Below, one piece after another: positions 1 to 9,999 of a stretch of 62,272 bases of DNA. The position numbers and the translations under genes were made by a program. Source of the DNA: a virus; IMG/VR virus record IMGVR_UViG_3300049489_000902, positions 1 through 62,272 of that record. The stretch is one strand, 5' to 3'. Positions within the stretch are counted from its first letter, which is position 1, and every line of letters begins with the position of its first letter. Below the pieces are notes generated by a model. It saw only the letters and a program-made list of their open reading frames with translations, was not told the DNA's origin and searched no databases.

Positions 1-442
1 ATGATATTATCATTACTATTAGCGCAAATATAGGAAATAGATTTAAGAAAGCAGGAAGACAAACTCTAAATAATTTACGAATTCTTTTTCTTAAAGCAAA
101 TGGATTATTTAATGCGCAAATAACTTCAATTACACAAATAATTAAGTTAAGTAAAGGAATAAGAAATTTATAAAGCATTAAAAATGGCATTAATATATTT
201 AATAATTTACTTATTGCATCAGAAATTGTTTTATCATAATTGAATGATAAAGAGGGTTTTACTATTCCTGATGGAAGTAGCATTTGTAATTTATCTAAGA
301 TATCTAATAAATTCTCAGGAAATCCTTCAGGAAGATCAAATGGTAATTTGCCTAAGCTAAGACTAAATGGAGATCCTAGACCATCAATTATAGAATTGCT
401 TGGAATATCTGGAATATTAACTTCTACTGGTTTACAAGGCAT
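1..442 (-). CDS. Hydrophobic tail/baseplate-region protein, C-terminus outside window
   Basis: Partial gene: it starts at the ATG at 442 and runs off the left edge with 147 codons visible. An AGGA ribosome-binding site sits about 6 bases before the ATG. The N-terminal 60 residues are rich in Pro, Leu and Ile with a short motif LPEGFPENLLDILDKL. They are followed by strongly hydrophobic stretches (about residues 82-105 and 120-147) separated by a basic patch ALRKRIRKLFR. It follows the spike gene by a few bases in the same direction, so it is probably the next gene of the baseplate operon. I do not recognise a named family. The hydrophobic helices could be membrane-interacting or a buried baseplate core. 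The virion role is inferred from context only. Confidence 0.7.
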   Translation of the reverse strand, partial: MPCKPVEVNIPDIPSNSIIDGLGSPFSLSLGKLPFDLPEGFPENLLDILDKLQMLLPSGIVKPSLSFNYDKTISDAISKLLNILMPFLMLYKFLIPLLNLIICVIEVICALNNPFALRKRIRKLFRVCLPAFLNLFPIFALIVMIIS

Positions 443-450
443 GTTTATTC

Positions 451-2316
451 CTATATTGATGGACCTGATTTAGAGACTTGTCTATTATTCAAATATAATC
501 TTTCAGCATCAATTGTTAAATTTGCATCTGATCTTATAGATATATCTTGAGATGACTGTATTTGTATTCTAGATGGCGTCATTATTGTTATTCCATTATT
601 ATCTATTCTTATTATGTTTTGATATTTACCATCTGTAAAAACTCTAATGTCTAATGAACCTGCTTTAAATCCATTGCCATCAGGGAATCTAGAATCTGTA
701 GAAATACCTTCTCCTCCTATTTGAAGCCAAAGGTTTCCGTCCATTTGAACAATAGCACTATTATCCTCTTTATCGCGTCCTAGAGCGGCGACAATGCCAC
801 CAGAAGTATTGAGCCATAGTGACTGCCTATCTGCTGTGTTAGCGCCTATATTTAGCTCTAATGACCCATCTAGATTCATTTGCCCAGATCTTCCACCTGC
901 ATTTGCTGATGGACCATCTATAAAAATAGTATCAGTAGCTACTTTGGATAAAGTTATTATTGAATCTTTATTTATTGTAGAAATATATTGTTTAGGCAAA
1001 GCATCATTAGTTTGACTGTATTTACATACATCCAATATATTATGATAAGCCATTCCTGCTTTTATTAAGCTTCCAGATATTCTATCTTTAGGAGCCGATT
1101 CTCCATCATTGTTTTTTAATGAAATAGAACCTTTATGAAATGAATCTAAAAATATATCTTGATCTGTATATATTAGATTATTTGGATTTGTATCTGAATC
1201 ATCTAGCCATGAAGAATTCTCGTATCTTGATAATAGCGGTACATTTCCAGTTTCAGAAGATGCTGGAACATTTATTTTAAATAATCCTTCTTTATCTATA
1301 TCTACAAAGAATCTTGACCTTGTTTTAGCATAATCTTTAGTTGAATTAACATCTGGTAAATTATTTGTAAAATCTTTCTTAGCATTTAATTCAAAATGAT
1401 AAGCTATGCCTTTTCTATGTTGTTTTTTAACTTCTATAAAATTATCTTTATCATTATCTTTTTTATTAAACTTTATAATAGATCTATTAATATCTAATAT
1501 ATTTCCAAATATATCTACAACAGTACCTTCAACTTTTTCTATTAGATAATTGGGCTCAAACTGACTTAAGCTTAAAGTATCAGCAATAGTTTTTTTTCTA
1601 TTAGAATATCTTTTTTCATAAGAAGTTTGACCTTCTCCTGAAATTAGTTTTAACTCTTCATAGTCACTTTTTACATTAAAATCATAATCAAACTCATATG
1701 TTAAAGATCTTTTTTCTATAAACGTAGGGTTTTTTAATTTTCCTTGTTCATAAGAAATAGGCTTATTGACATCTAAAGCTATTTTCTTTAATGTATTAAA
1801 GTATTCTTCAGACTTTTTATTATAATCAGAAAAATTTGAATTATCTCTATATTCTCTTGATATTGTTGAGTTAACAGTCATTCCATATAAATTAATGCTT
1901 ATCTTACTTTCAAGAGAATTATAATAATTATTAGTTAAACTAATAAACTTTTGATTATTACCTATTTTTATTTTATCAGATAAAGATATAAACTTATTGT
2001 TATTTGATTGTATTTTTAATTCATTTGTTTGTAATAATGGGATATTTGAATTTGATAAGGAGTAATTAGATACAAAATACCATTCATTACCTGAGCCTTG
2101 ACCAATAATAATTATTGAATCTTTTTGAGGCAAAGACCCAATGAACATGCCATTTGGATATTGCAAAGCATATGGCATTTTAATTATTATTTTATGATTT
2201 TGGTTATTTAATAATACATTATATAATAATCTTACTGTAAGTTGATTATTAATTTGATCAACTTCAATGACTTTTGCTTTTTTTAATAAACCAACTGGCT
2301 CTGTAAATGAAGTCAT
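451..2316 (-). CDS. Baseplate central spike protein (gp5/gpV-like OB fold plus beta-helix)
   Basis: 621 residues. Residues about 13-100 look like the OB-fold of phage spike proteins: an alternating beta pattern from AKVIEVDQ to IIIIGQGSGNEWYFVSN. The C-terminal 150 residues are repetitive, beta-rich and glycine/aspartate-rich (LELNIGANTADRQSLWLN, GGIVAALGRDKEDNSAIVQ), ending in IRIQIQSSQD-type strands. That is typical of the triple-stranded beta-helix that pierces the outer membrane. The middle section is long and charged and I see no lysozyme domain, unlike T4 gp5. The start overlaps the stop of the upstream hub gene (ATGA), so hub and spike are translationally coupled, as expected for partners in one baseplate. 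Family assignment rests on fold-like patterns and context. Confidence 0.75.
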   Translation of the reverse strand: MTSFTEPVGLLKKAKVIEVDQINNQLTVRLLYNVLLNNQNHKIIIKMPYALQYPNGMFIGSLPQKDSIIIIGQGSGNEWYFVSNYSLSNSNIPLLQTNELKIQSNNNKFISLSDKIKIGNNQKFISLTNNYYNSLESKISINLYGMTVNSTISREYRDNSNFSDYNKKSEEYFNTLKKIALDVNKPISYEQGKLKNPTFIEKRSLTYEFDYDFNVKSDYEELKLISGEGQTSYEKRYSNRKKTIADTLSLSQFEPNYLIEKVEGTVVDIFGNILDINRSIIKFNKKDNDKDNFIEVKKQHRKGIAYHFELNAKKDFTNNLPDVNSTKDYAKTRSRFFVDIDKEGLFKINVPASSETGNVPLLSRYENSSWLDDSDTNPNNLIYTDQDIFLDSFHKGSISLKNNDGESAPKDRISGSLIKAGMAYHNILDVCKYSQTNDALPKQYISTINKDSIITLSKVATDTIFIDGPSANAGGRSGQMNLDGSLELNIGANTADRQSLWLNTSGGIVAALGRDKEDNSAIVQMDGNLWLQIGGEGISTDSRFPDGNGFKAGSLDIRVFTDGKYQNIIRIDNNGITIMTPSRIQIQSSQDISIRSDANLTIDAERLYLNNRQVSKSGPSI

Positions 2317-5300
2317 GATGCCTCAACTAAATAGCAATCTATTACTCTAGACTGTATAACTCTAAGTAATTGACTAGTATTAGTTTCTCTTATTGATGTG
2401 TTAGCGGTAGAAATATCTCCTATTGATCTAACAAAATCAAATGCTGCTTGTGATGGCTTTCTATTCTCATTAACATCTGAAAAATCTACTTCTACATTTT
2501 CAATAAAGTCAGGCAATATTATATCATCATCAGATGTATTTTGCCCTATATTTATTTTAGGAGCAGGTTTTTTACCCACAAATACATCATTGAGATTTTC
2601 TTTTACTTTATTTATAAAATCTGTATTATAACTAACATCATACTTATATGATCTTAATTCTAATTTATATTTTTTAAGATTATGTTGTATCTTATATAAA
2701 GCAGAGAATATAACTGTTTGATATGTTTTTTGGTTTTGAGTACCTAATGTTGATTTGTTAAATAATTGTTCACTAGAATCACTATTTAATACATCATTAA
2801 ATTTCTTTTCATCTGTAAAGAATGTTCCTAAATAAATTCCTTTAACATCTGATTCCCTATCTACTGCCCATGTATTTTTATCTCTATTATTATAAAGCAA
2901 TTTGCCTGTAATATCTAACATATTAGGTATAATTTCACCTGGAGTATGTCCATATTTAAGCTCTAATGTTGTTTTTGCTGGTGAGCCATAAGTAATATCA
3001 TGCCTTACACTTGTTACATAAAACAGCATGTTTCTTGATTCTAAATAAACTACATCTCCTAATTGATAGTATTCATTTATTGGTACATCTATACTTCCAG
3101 AAAAGATATCTTTTCTTGCTTTAGCTAATAAAGCATATGCATATGGAGCACATTGTGAGTCCTTATCATTAAACATAGCAATATTTACTGTATGAGACTG
3201 TAAAGCTCCATACATTCTATACATATCATAATCTATTGCTGATGCTGAAGTTAAGCCATTTGGAGCCTGACCATTTAATGCTGCTGGTCCTGGTAAATTA
3301 TCTGGACCATTTGCAAGTGTTAAGTCTATTTGTCCATTTACTTGAGTACATGTAAATGGTGGTTGTCTTTCAGATATGTCATACCTAATTATATTAGAGT
3401 TTTTAATTATATATCTATTACCTGAATCAGGTCCATAATCATCGAAATTTTCATCTTCTATAAATGACGCAAATACATCTGGTATTGAATTATCACTAAA
3501 TGATGGAAATAATAATTCTTCAGAATTATTATTTGCATATTTAGCTTCAGATGCATTTACTAATGATTTTTCGTATCGTTTTAATAGATCTTGTCTTTTT
3601 GTAATATTTTCCGAAATCTTATCTAAGATAAGTAAATAATTTGGTACTTTTTGTTTTCCAAATAATTCATTTGTATCTACTTTTTGACCAGACTTAGCAA
3701 ATATTCTAGCAGCTATATTTTTTGATAAATCTTGAAAAGATGTAAACTGACTCTCTGGAGTAGTTGTTGCATTAGGAATTAAACTTAAAAATGCTTGTGT
3801 TTTTTCAAGAGATGAAAACACTCTATTTAATGAGCTTTGTCTTTTAACTCTTAAAAATGACTTATCTTCTTCTATGTTTTCGCTAATTTGACTAAAAGTA
3901 CCTGATTCTGAATTTGATATGAACTTAAAAATAACCTTTGTATTACCTTTAATAAAGTTTTCAATATCAGCATCAGTTAATTTGTTTAAAGAATAACTAT
4001 ATAGTCTTATATAGTCTTCAGCTACTTCTATGGACCTTTTTAAATCATTTGCTTGATTTTTATAAAGATCTGATATGAATTTGGGAAAAAAATCTACATT
4101 GTCTTTATTTTGTTCTAGCAATCTTAAAAAGACAGATGATGGCATTTTATTATATTGAGGAGATCTTACTCTTAAATGACCTTGTGTGTCACAGAAGAAT
4201 TCTATTCCTCCAAACATATTTGATACTGTATTAAGCTTTTCATTTATTGATAAATATGAATTATCTAATGATGATAAGCCTCCTTTTATAGCTGTACCAA
4301 AAGCAATTAAATCTTGATCTGAATCATATGAATCATCAACAATAAATAAATTTCTATCTTCATTAGATTTTACTGCCCAAGACATTCTTCTTGTTAAATA
4401 ATTTACTTTCTTCCTTGATTCAAAAGAAGCTAAATTATCACTTATCTTTGAACTAGCATCAAATTGAATATCACTTCCAATTATTTGAAGATTAGCTGCT
4501 TTTTCATCATAACTTTTAGCTATAGTATCAACTATTTCTTTATTTTTAGTTTGTGCCCCTGTTAATAACTCATTAGTTTGTTGGCTTCCATAAGTGATAG
4601 CATCACTTTCCAATGCTTTATTATAAAGACTATTTGTCTCTTGTATTACTTGATTTAATTTAATATCAAGATCTGATATTGAAACTTGATTGCTAAGAAT
4701 TCTTTGATAATCTCTTGGAGACTGGGTAAAATTCTTAAATGGAATAAAATTACCCCATAATTGGTTTCTTTTATTTAATTCTCCTTTTAAGGATTCTAAA
4801 TATGTTTTAGGCTTTGTATTCTTTTTACCTGTATCATGCGTTGCTCTGAAATACGTATTATAATTATATGGTTGACCTGTAATTAATAAAGAAAATATAT
4901 TAATTACATCTTGTCCTGCAAAAGCATCTTCATATATATTGGGATTTCCAACATAATCTATATTGTCTTTTGAAAACGCAGAGCCATCATATACAAATAC
5001 CCCAATTCCTTGTTTCCATTTATATACAAATCCATCAGGCGCATATATTTTATGAGTTATTTTATTTGCTTGTTCATCTACAGAGCAATCATGTATAGCT
5101 TCTACTGTTTTAATATTTTTATTAATTCTAGAACCTGCTTTGGGAGCTAGATCTTTTAATATTTCTTGATTTTCATCTAATAATTCAGGAACGGCTTGGT
5201 CTGAATTATATGTTACAGTATCAAAATTTGTTTTAAATGGAGTTAATGGGTCATACATAGCTCCATTATAAGTATCTACTGATGGATTAAAATTAACTAC

Positions 5301-6914
5301 GCCTTTAGATAAATAATCTTTATTTGAATTACAATCTACAGAAACAGTAAATGTTCCACCACTCCATTGTGTTCTAGCACTATTAATAATTCCACCAAAA
5401 ACACAAGTTCCTTCAACTTCATTTGTAAATAATGATTTTAATGATCCCCATAAACTATCTGGAAATTCTGGACCAACAAATACAGCCTTTTCTACCTGTA
5501 ATGATACATCTTTTTTTGGCTTAAATATAGAGTTCCATGATGTTTTAAAATCTCCTAATGAATGCTGTAAGTTTTCTTTAAAAGTAACTCTTTCACTAAA
5601 AGAAGATTTAATTCCAGCTAATATATTTTTATCTTCAACTGTCTTTGAATTTATGTAAATAAATACAGGATCCGTTGATTGTATTATTGTCTTGCCAAGA
5701 AAATACATTGATAATTTTCTTCTAGCATAATTCTGAGATTCATTATTAGTTGTAGCAGCTCCGTCTAAGTTTATTGATATTGCTACTTTTTTATAAACTG
5801 ATTCTATTAGATCTTTAAATAACGATAATTCATTTCTATCCAATGCTTCTTTACCATAAGCATTTTTATCTGAATCAAGTATATATTCTTCTGGAACAAC
5901 TGTGCCAGCATTACCTGAACCAAATAAACTTCCTATTCCACTAACTGCATTATATTGAAAACAAATCTCTGTTCCAGAACCAAGTAAAGCAGTAACTCTT
6001 TTACCATATAGTGTTTCTGGATTGATTTTTATAATTATTTCACCAACACCTCTATTAGCCCTTAATGCATTTAATCTACCTATCTTATTAGCAATAATAT
6101 CATCTAACGTTTCTATTCCCATAGAGACATATTTATTAGATTTAACCAAATTAGAAGCATCAAATAATGCTTTATTTATATCTCTTTCATTTATTATCAT
6201 GAGTTCATATGGATCTTGAACTGTAAATGAAGCGCGACCTTCTCCTTCTAAACTTACATTAGTACTAATATTAGTTAAACTAGATAATTCTATTACACCA
6301 GTACCTTCACCAAATATAGAATTAAATATATTAGTTGAGTCAGTTAACCATTCTGTTTGATTTTCTGTTTTATTTAAAGAGTAAATTTTCTTTACTCTAT
6401 CCATTACTGCTTTTAAATCACCTTCTGCATTAGAAGTGGTTAAAGAGTTAATTAAGCTATGAATAATAGGTACTACTTGACTTTGAACAGTATTGCTTTT
6501 ACTTACAAAGTTTTGTATTATACAAAGCTTTTCATAAGCAGCAATTTGTTTACATTTGTTTGCAAATAAAATTTTAGTTGCTCTTATAAATAATCTTTCA
6601 TCTTTATCAGCATAATTAGTTGTAAAGTTTTCTGACAAAGAAGAAAACATTTTCTTTTTAACCAAAACTGTATATGTTGGTTGTTGAAAATATATTTCTG
6701 TATTATTTGGTTTTATTTGATCTGAACCAATTCTAACATATCCTTGTTCATTATAATCTAATTTTGCATTATGATCAAATTCTTTTGCAAAATCACCTAA
6801 TGCGCCATATTGTTGAACATGTCCATCTTTTAAAATATCTAAAGACCTGTCAGAGTTTTCACTAACAGCTATATTTTGATCTAATGCTTGACCTAATGCT
6901 TTAAAAAAACTCAT
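2313..6914 (-). CDS. Large baseplate hub protein
   Basis: 1533 residues. Around residues 1200-1310 there is a segment resembling the gp27/gpD hub fold: GSIDVPINEYYQLGDVVYL, then FYVTSVRHDITYG and TTLELKYGHTPGE. In hub proteins this type of segment forms the barrel that holds the spike. The rest is mixed alpha/beta with predicted coiled regions (about residues 760-1100), much longer than classical hubs of about 400 residues. The gene lies directly between a tail protein and the spike and overlaps the spike start by 4 bases. The large size suggests extra baseplate domains fused to the hub. Confident as a baseplate structural protein, less so for the exact hub role. Confidence 0.65.
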   Translation of the reverse strand: MSFFKALGQALDQNIAVSENSDRSLDILKDGHVQQYGALGDFAKEFDHNAKLDYNEQGYVRIGSDQIKPNNTEIYFQQPTYTVLVKKKMFSSLSENFTTNYADKDERLFIRATKILFANKCKQIAAYEKLCIIQNFVSKSNTVQSQVVPIIHSLINSLTTSNAEGDLKAVMDRVKKIYSLNKTENQTEWLTDSTNIFNSIFGEGTGVIELSSLTNISTNVSLEGEGRASFTVQDPYELMIINERDINKALFDASNLVKSNKYVSMGIETLDDIIANKIGRLNALRANRGVGEIIIKINPETLYGKRVTALLGSGTEICFQYNAVSGIGSLFGSGNAGTVVPEEYILDSDKNAYGKEALDRNELSLFKDLIESVYKKVAISINLDGAATTNNESQNYARRKLSMYFLGKTIIQSTDPVFIYINSKTVEDKNILAGIKSSFSERVTFKENLQHSLGDFKTSWNSIFKPKKDVSLQVEKAVFVGPEFPDSLWGSLKSLFTNEVEGTCVFGGIINSARTQWSGGTFTVSVDCNSNKDYLSKGVVNFNPSVDTYNGAMYDPLTPFKTNFDTVTYNSDQAVPELLDENQEILKDLAPKAGSRINKNIKTVEAIHDCSVDEQANKITHKIYAPDGFVYKWKQGIGVFVYDGSAFSKDNIDYVGNPNIYEDAFAGQDVINIFSLLITGQPYNYNTYFRATHDTGKKNTKPKTYLESLKGELNKRNQLWGNFIPFKNFTQSPRDYQRILSNQVSISDLDIKLNQVIQETNSLYNKALESDAITYGSQQTNELLTGAQTKNKEIVDTIAKSYDEKAANLQIIGSDIQFDASSKISDNLASFESRKKVNYLTRRMSWAVKSNEDRNLFIVDDSYDSDQDLIAFGTAIKGGLSSLDNSYLSINEKLNTVSNMFGGIEFFCDTQGHLRVRSPQYNKMPSSVFLRLLEQNKDNVDFFPKFISDLYKNQANDLKRSIEVAEDYIRLYSYSLNKLTDADIENFIKGNTKVIFKFISNSESGTFSQISENIEEDKSFLRVKRQSSLNRVFSSLEKTQAFLSLIPNATTTPESQFTSFQDLSKNIAARIFAKSGQKVDTNELFGKQKVPNYLLILDKISENITKRQDLLKRYEKSLVNASEAKYANNNSEELLFPSFSDNSIPDVFASFIEDENFDDYGPDSGNRYIIKNSNIIRYDISERQPPFTCTQVNGQIDLTLANGPDNLPGPAALNGQAPNGLTSASAIDYDMYRMYGALQSHTVNIAMFNDKDSQCAPYAYALLAKARKDIFSGSIDVPINEYYQLGDVVYLESRNMLFYVTSVRHDITYGSPAKTTLELKYGHTPGEIIPNMLDITGKLLYNNRDKNTWAVDRESDVKGIYLGTFFTDEKKFNDVLNSDSSEQLFNKSTLGTQNQKTYQTVIFSALYKIQHNLKKYKLELRSYKYDVSYNTDFINKVKENLNDVFVGKKPAPKINIGQNTSDDDIILPDFIENVEVDFSDVNENRKPSQAAFDFVRSIGDISTANTSIRETNTSQLLRVIQSRVIDCYLVEAS

Positions 6915-6917
6915 AAC

Positions 6918-7754
6918 TTATTCTTTATTTGTAATTAACTTAGAATTTGGGTAAAATGAATGGGTAAAGTCTTCACTACTAAGTGGTCTATGACCTTTAT
7001 TAGCTGAATTATGAAAACCAAAGTAATTTGTTCTATATCCTCTTGTTTGAGTTACAGTAAATTCTAAATTATAGTTCCAAATAAAAGAAGTATCTTCTGT
7101 ACAACTAAAACTAGTAAAATATCCTCTATGTATTTTACCATCAAAATACATTTCTACTGCAAATGCAACTGAAGCTAATGTTGGGAGATTTCTGTTAGCT
7201 AAATTATCTGCTTGTAAAGAATCAGTTCCCAATAAGCCGTTTGCTAATATATTTCCAACTGTAGATCCGATACCAGTAACTGAACCGATTAAACTTCCAG
7301 CTGAATCAACTGCTTTTTTAGCTATATTATACGATGCGTTATTTGATGCTATATTTAAATTAACAGCATTTAAAGCATGTTGTTCTGCTCTATATACTTC
7401 TTCTAATAAATTTATACCTTCAATACCTGAAGACCCTGTAGTTCCCGATATACTTAGTTTAGGTAAATTCTCTCCCCAATATTGCAATGAATATCCAGCT
7501 TTAGTTCTTATTTCTGATATGCTTTTTGAATGTGCATATATTATTTTTTCTGGATTTACAAACATTTTAACTATACCGAATTCAGGTACAAACCAATGCA
7601 CTTCTTTTCTTGTATTTTTACCTGTTCTATTATTTTGTACTTTTGAAAAAGGTAATCCTGTACCATCTCCTGTTGGAGGGACTTTTAATCTATCAACCGT
7701 ATCCATTACAGATTGTGCTGATTTTTCTGTGAAATCTTTTATATTAAAAGCCAT
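6918..7754 (-). CDS. Baseplate/distal tail protein
   Basis: 278 residues. Beta-rich N-terminal part (HWFVPEFGIVKMFVNPEKI, SLQYWGENLPKLSISG), a central helical and Ala/Gly-rich stretch at about 115-180, and a beta-rich C-terminal part that includes NYNLEFTVTQTRGYRTNYFG. This pattern, and the position immediately downstream of the tape measure, fit a tail-tip or baseplate ring protein that docks on the tube. A ribosome-binding site TAAAGG-like sequence precedes the ATG. It could equally be a tail-tube initiator; I cannot tell these apart from the sequence. Confidence 0.6.
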   Translation of the reverse strand: MAFNIKDFTEKSAQSVMDTVDRLKVPPTGDGTGLPFSKVQNNRTGKNTRKEVHWFVPEFGIVKMFVNPEKIIYAHSKSISEIRTKAGYSLQYWGENLPKLSISGTTGSSGIEGINLLEEVYRAEQHALNAVNLNIASNNASYNIAKKAVDSAGSLIGSVTGIGSTVGNILANGLLGTDSLQADNLANRNLPTLASVAFAVEMYFDGKIHRGYFTSFSCTEDTSFIWNYNLEFTVTQTRGYRTNYFGFHNSANKGHRPLSSEDFTHSFYPNSKLITNKE

Positions 7755-7762
7755 ATTTACCT

Positions 7763-9682
7763 TTATTTAGTCGGAACTACTGTTAACTGTTGATTTGTAA
7801 CAGTTACAGAACCATTTGAATCTAATTCTATCTTTAAAGGTTCAAATTTATGTATTACTGTTTGTGGCTGTGTAGATTTTACTGGCTCTATTAGTTTTTG
7901 ATTGGCATTTGTCGTAGGCGTTGATGATTCTCTTATGGTTTTACGAAATGCTTCTGCTACTGTTTTCATTTCTTCTGGTAACTTTGTAAATATATTAGCC
8001 ATACTAGCTACACTTGATGCAAGTTGCATTTGTAATTCTTTTTGCCCAGTTTCCATTACACTAGACGATTTTGAACCCTGTGTAATTTTTTCTTGAACAT
8101 CTTTTCTTTCTTCTTCCCCGACTCTAACTAATCGCTTTGATGTAGAATATGCTTGCGCTCCAGATAGTAATTTTGTAGCACTCATATCTGCTTGGTATTG
8201 AGAAATTCCAGTTTGACCTGACCTTCTTAATTCAGTACCTCTATCTATCATTTGAGTTCTATAATCTTGAGCTGTTCCTTGTATAGCACTTTGAACGTCT
8301 TTTCCTGTACCACCTTTTGCCATAGCATCAATTGCTGCTTTGGCTTGGTTTTGATCAACCATTGAGCCTAATGCGCCTTGAGTTAAGATAGCTACTTGTT
8401 TTTGATATTGAGCAGCCGCTTTAGGGCTTATTGCTGCTTGGTCTAAAGTAACAATTTGTCCACCAAACTGTTTTCTCATTGATTGTTGTACACGTTCAAA
8501 TACTTTATCTATTTTACCTTCTCGTAAATCTTTTTCTATTTGAAAAGCACCCATTAAACCACCAGGACCACCTGTTTGTTGTGATAAAAATGCTTTTTGA
8601 GCAGTACTTAATGCAACAACTCCTTCAGTATATTTCTTTATAATTTCGACTGACTGTTGTTGAGAAACATTATCTCCAAATCCTTTAGATAAAGCTGCAA
8701 ATATTTTTGATGCACCTTCTGAACTTTCTCCAAAATCTTTAAATGCACTTGAAACAGAGTCTAAATACCCTTTTATAAAGGACATTTTCTTGCCCGTTTC
8801 TTCTTGTAATTGAGAATATCTTGCAGATATTATTAACGACTCATCTTGTGTTTTACCATATCTATCAAAAGAATCAGTTAATTCTTTAACTACTTCAGAA
8901 GCCGTACGCCCTGACATAGATATTTGAGCAAATATTTCTCCAAGAGAAATTGATTTTTCTTCAATAGAACGTGGAATTGCAGTTTGTAATGCCCTTTGTA
9001 ATCCGGCTAAAACATCTGGTAGCATATGAGTTTCTCTAACTGCTCCAGCTAACTGGATAGTTAAATTCTTCGTATGTTCTTCCATTGTTTGCAAGCCATC
9101 GGTATTCATTAATACTTTATTTAAAGTACCACCAGCAAGTGCTGCTTCATAAAATGATAACTTTAAATTTTGTTGAGTATCTAATTGAGTAGCTAATGAT
9201 TGTATTACAGTATCTGTAAGTGAGCCAAGACCTTTAACAATAGCAGCTCTTGCTTGTTCTAAGTTTTTTGGCATTGCTAATTTAGCAAAATCTAATCCTG
9301 CTTCTTTAGCTTTATTCCATACCGATTCTAAAGCCCCCATGTCCTTAGCATCAGTCGCAGATGAAAATAATTGCGATTTCAAATCTGCAAATTGTTGTTT
9401 ATAAGATTGGAAATTACTTTTAAAATCAATATTAATATTTCCAATATTTTTAAAATGTTCTGTCTGTTGAAGTAAAGCAGAAACGGCAGTTGTTACTGTA
9501 TTAATTGAAGTAGGATCTGCTGAGTTTATAGAACTGACAAATTTATCTACAGATCCAGCAGCCTTTATTACTAATGACTCTAAACTAGAAAATTCTTTTT
9601 TCATTTCTTCTGGAATAGTTGAAAATAATTTAGCTTTTTCAAGTAATCCATCAATTGAATTTATGTCTACAGTATCTGCCAT
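7763..9682 (-). CDS. Tail tape measure protein
   Basis: 639 residues, overwhelmingly helical and rich in Ala, Gln, Lys and Ser, with no recognisable catalytic motif. It comes after sheath, tube and the frameshifted chaperone pair and before the baseplate genes, which is the canonical place for the tape measure. The ATG overlaps the stop of the chaperone extension by one base (TAATG). A Gly-rich break at about residues 370-385 (TGGPGGLMGAF) separates two helical halves. At the usual 1.5 angstrom per residue, 639 residues would span a tail of roughly 95 nm; this is an estimate from a general rule. Confidence 0.8.
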   Translation of the reverse strand: MADTVDINSIDGLLEKAKLFSTIPEEMKKEFSSLESLVIKAAGSVDKFVSSINSADPTSINTVTTAVSALLQQTEHFKNIGNINIDFKSNFQSYKQQFADLKSQLFSSATDAKDMGALESVWNKAKEAGLDFAKLAMPKNLEQARAAIVKGLGSLTDTVIQSLATQLDTQQNLKLSFYEAALAGGTLNKVLMNTDGLQTMEEHTKNLTIQLAGAVRETHMLPDVLAGLQRALQTAIPRSIEEKSISLGEIFAQISMSGRTASEVVKELTDSFDRYGKTQDESLIISARYSQLQEETGKKMSFIKGYLDSVSSAFKDFGESSEGASKIFAALSKGFGDNVSQQQSVEIIKKYTEGVVALSTAQKAFLSQQTGGPGGLMGAFQIEKDLREGKIDKVFERVQQSMRKQFGGQIVTLDQAAISPKAAAQYQKQVAILTQGALGSMVDQNQAKAAIDAMAKGGTGKDVQSAIQGTAQDYRTQMIDRGTELRRSGQTGISQYQADMSATKLLSGAQAYSTSKRLVRVGEEERKDVQEKITQGSKSSSVMETGQKELQMQLASSVASMANIFTKLPEEMKTVAEAFRKTIRESSTPTTNANQKLIEPVKSTQPQTVIHKFEPLKIELDSNGSVTVTNQQLTVVPTK

Positions 9683-9999
9683 TATGTTCTTTTCTTTTTA
9701 TTTCTCTGGGAAAAGTTACTAACCATCTCTAATGATTTTTCAAAGTCTTTAGTTTCACTTTCAATCTTAGTATCATCACCTTCTGATAGTTTCTTAGCTG
9801 CTTCTGGATTAATAAATGATCCTATTAAATATGCGTGATTTTTAGCTAGATCAAACTTTTCCGTTTGATCATGCATCCAATTAATAAATAAAAATTGTTT
9901 TTCTATCGGGTCTATATTTTCTATTACAGAATCACTAGGAAGCACCCCTAAATTCTTAGATAAATCATAGATAAATCTAAATTCGGGGTCATATATTAT
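9682..9999 (-). CDS. Tail assembly chaperone, -1 frameshift extension (T part)
   Basis: This reading frame has no ATG of its own near its beginning, but is open without a stop from the slippery run at 9999-10005 to the stop at 9682. It would add 105 residues (starting IIYDPEFRF) to the upstream chaperone after a -1 slip. The only in-frame alternative start I see is a GTG at about 9945, which would lose the first 18 codons. The content is helical and acidic, ending in the basic run SQRNKKKRT. Position between tail tube and tape measure matches the lambda G/GT arrangement, where the extended form binds the tape measure. Confidence 0.75.
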   Translation of the reverse strand: MIYDPEFRFIYDLSKNLGVLPSDSVIENIDPIEKQFLFINWMHDQTEKFDLAKNHAYLIGSFINPEAAKKLSEGDDTKIESETKDFEKSLEMVSNFSQRNKKKRT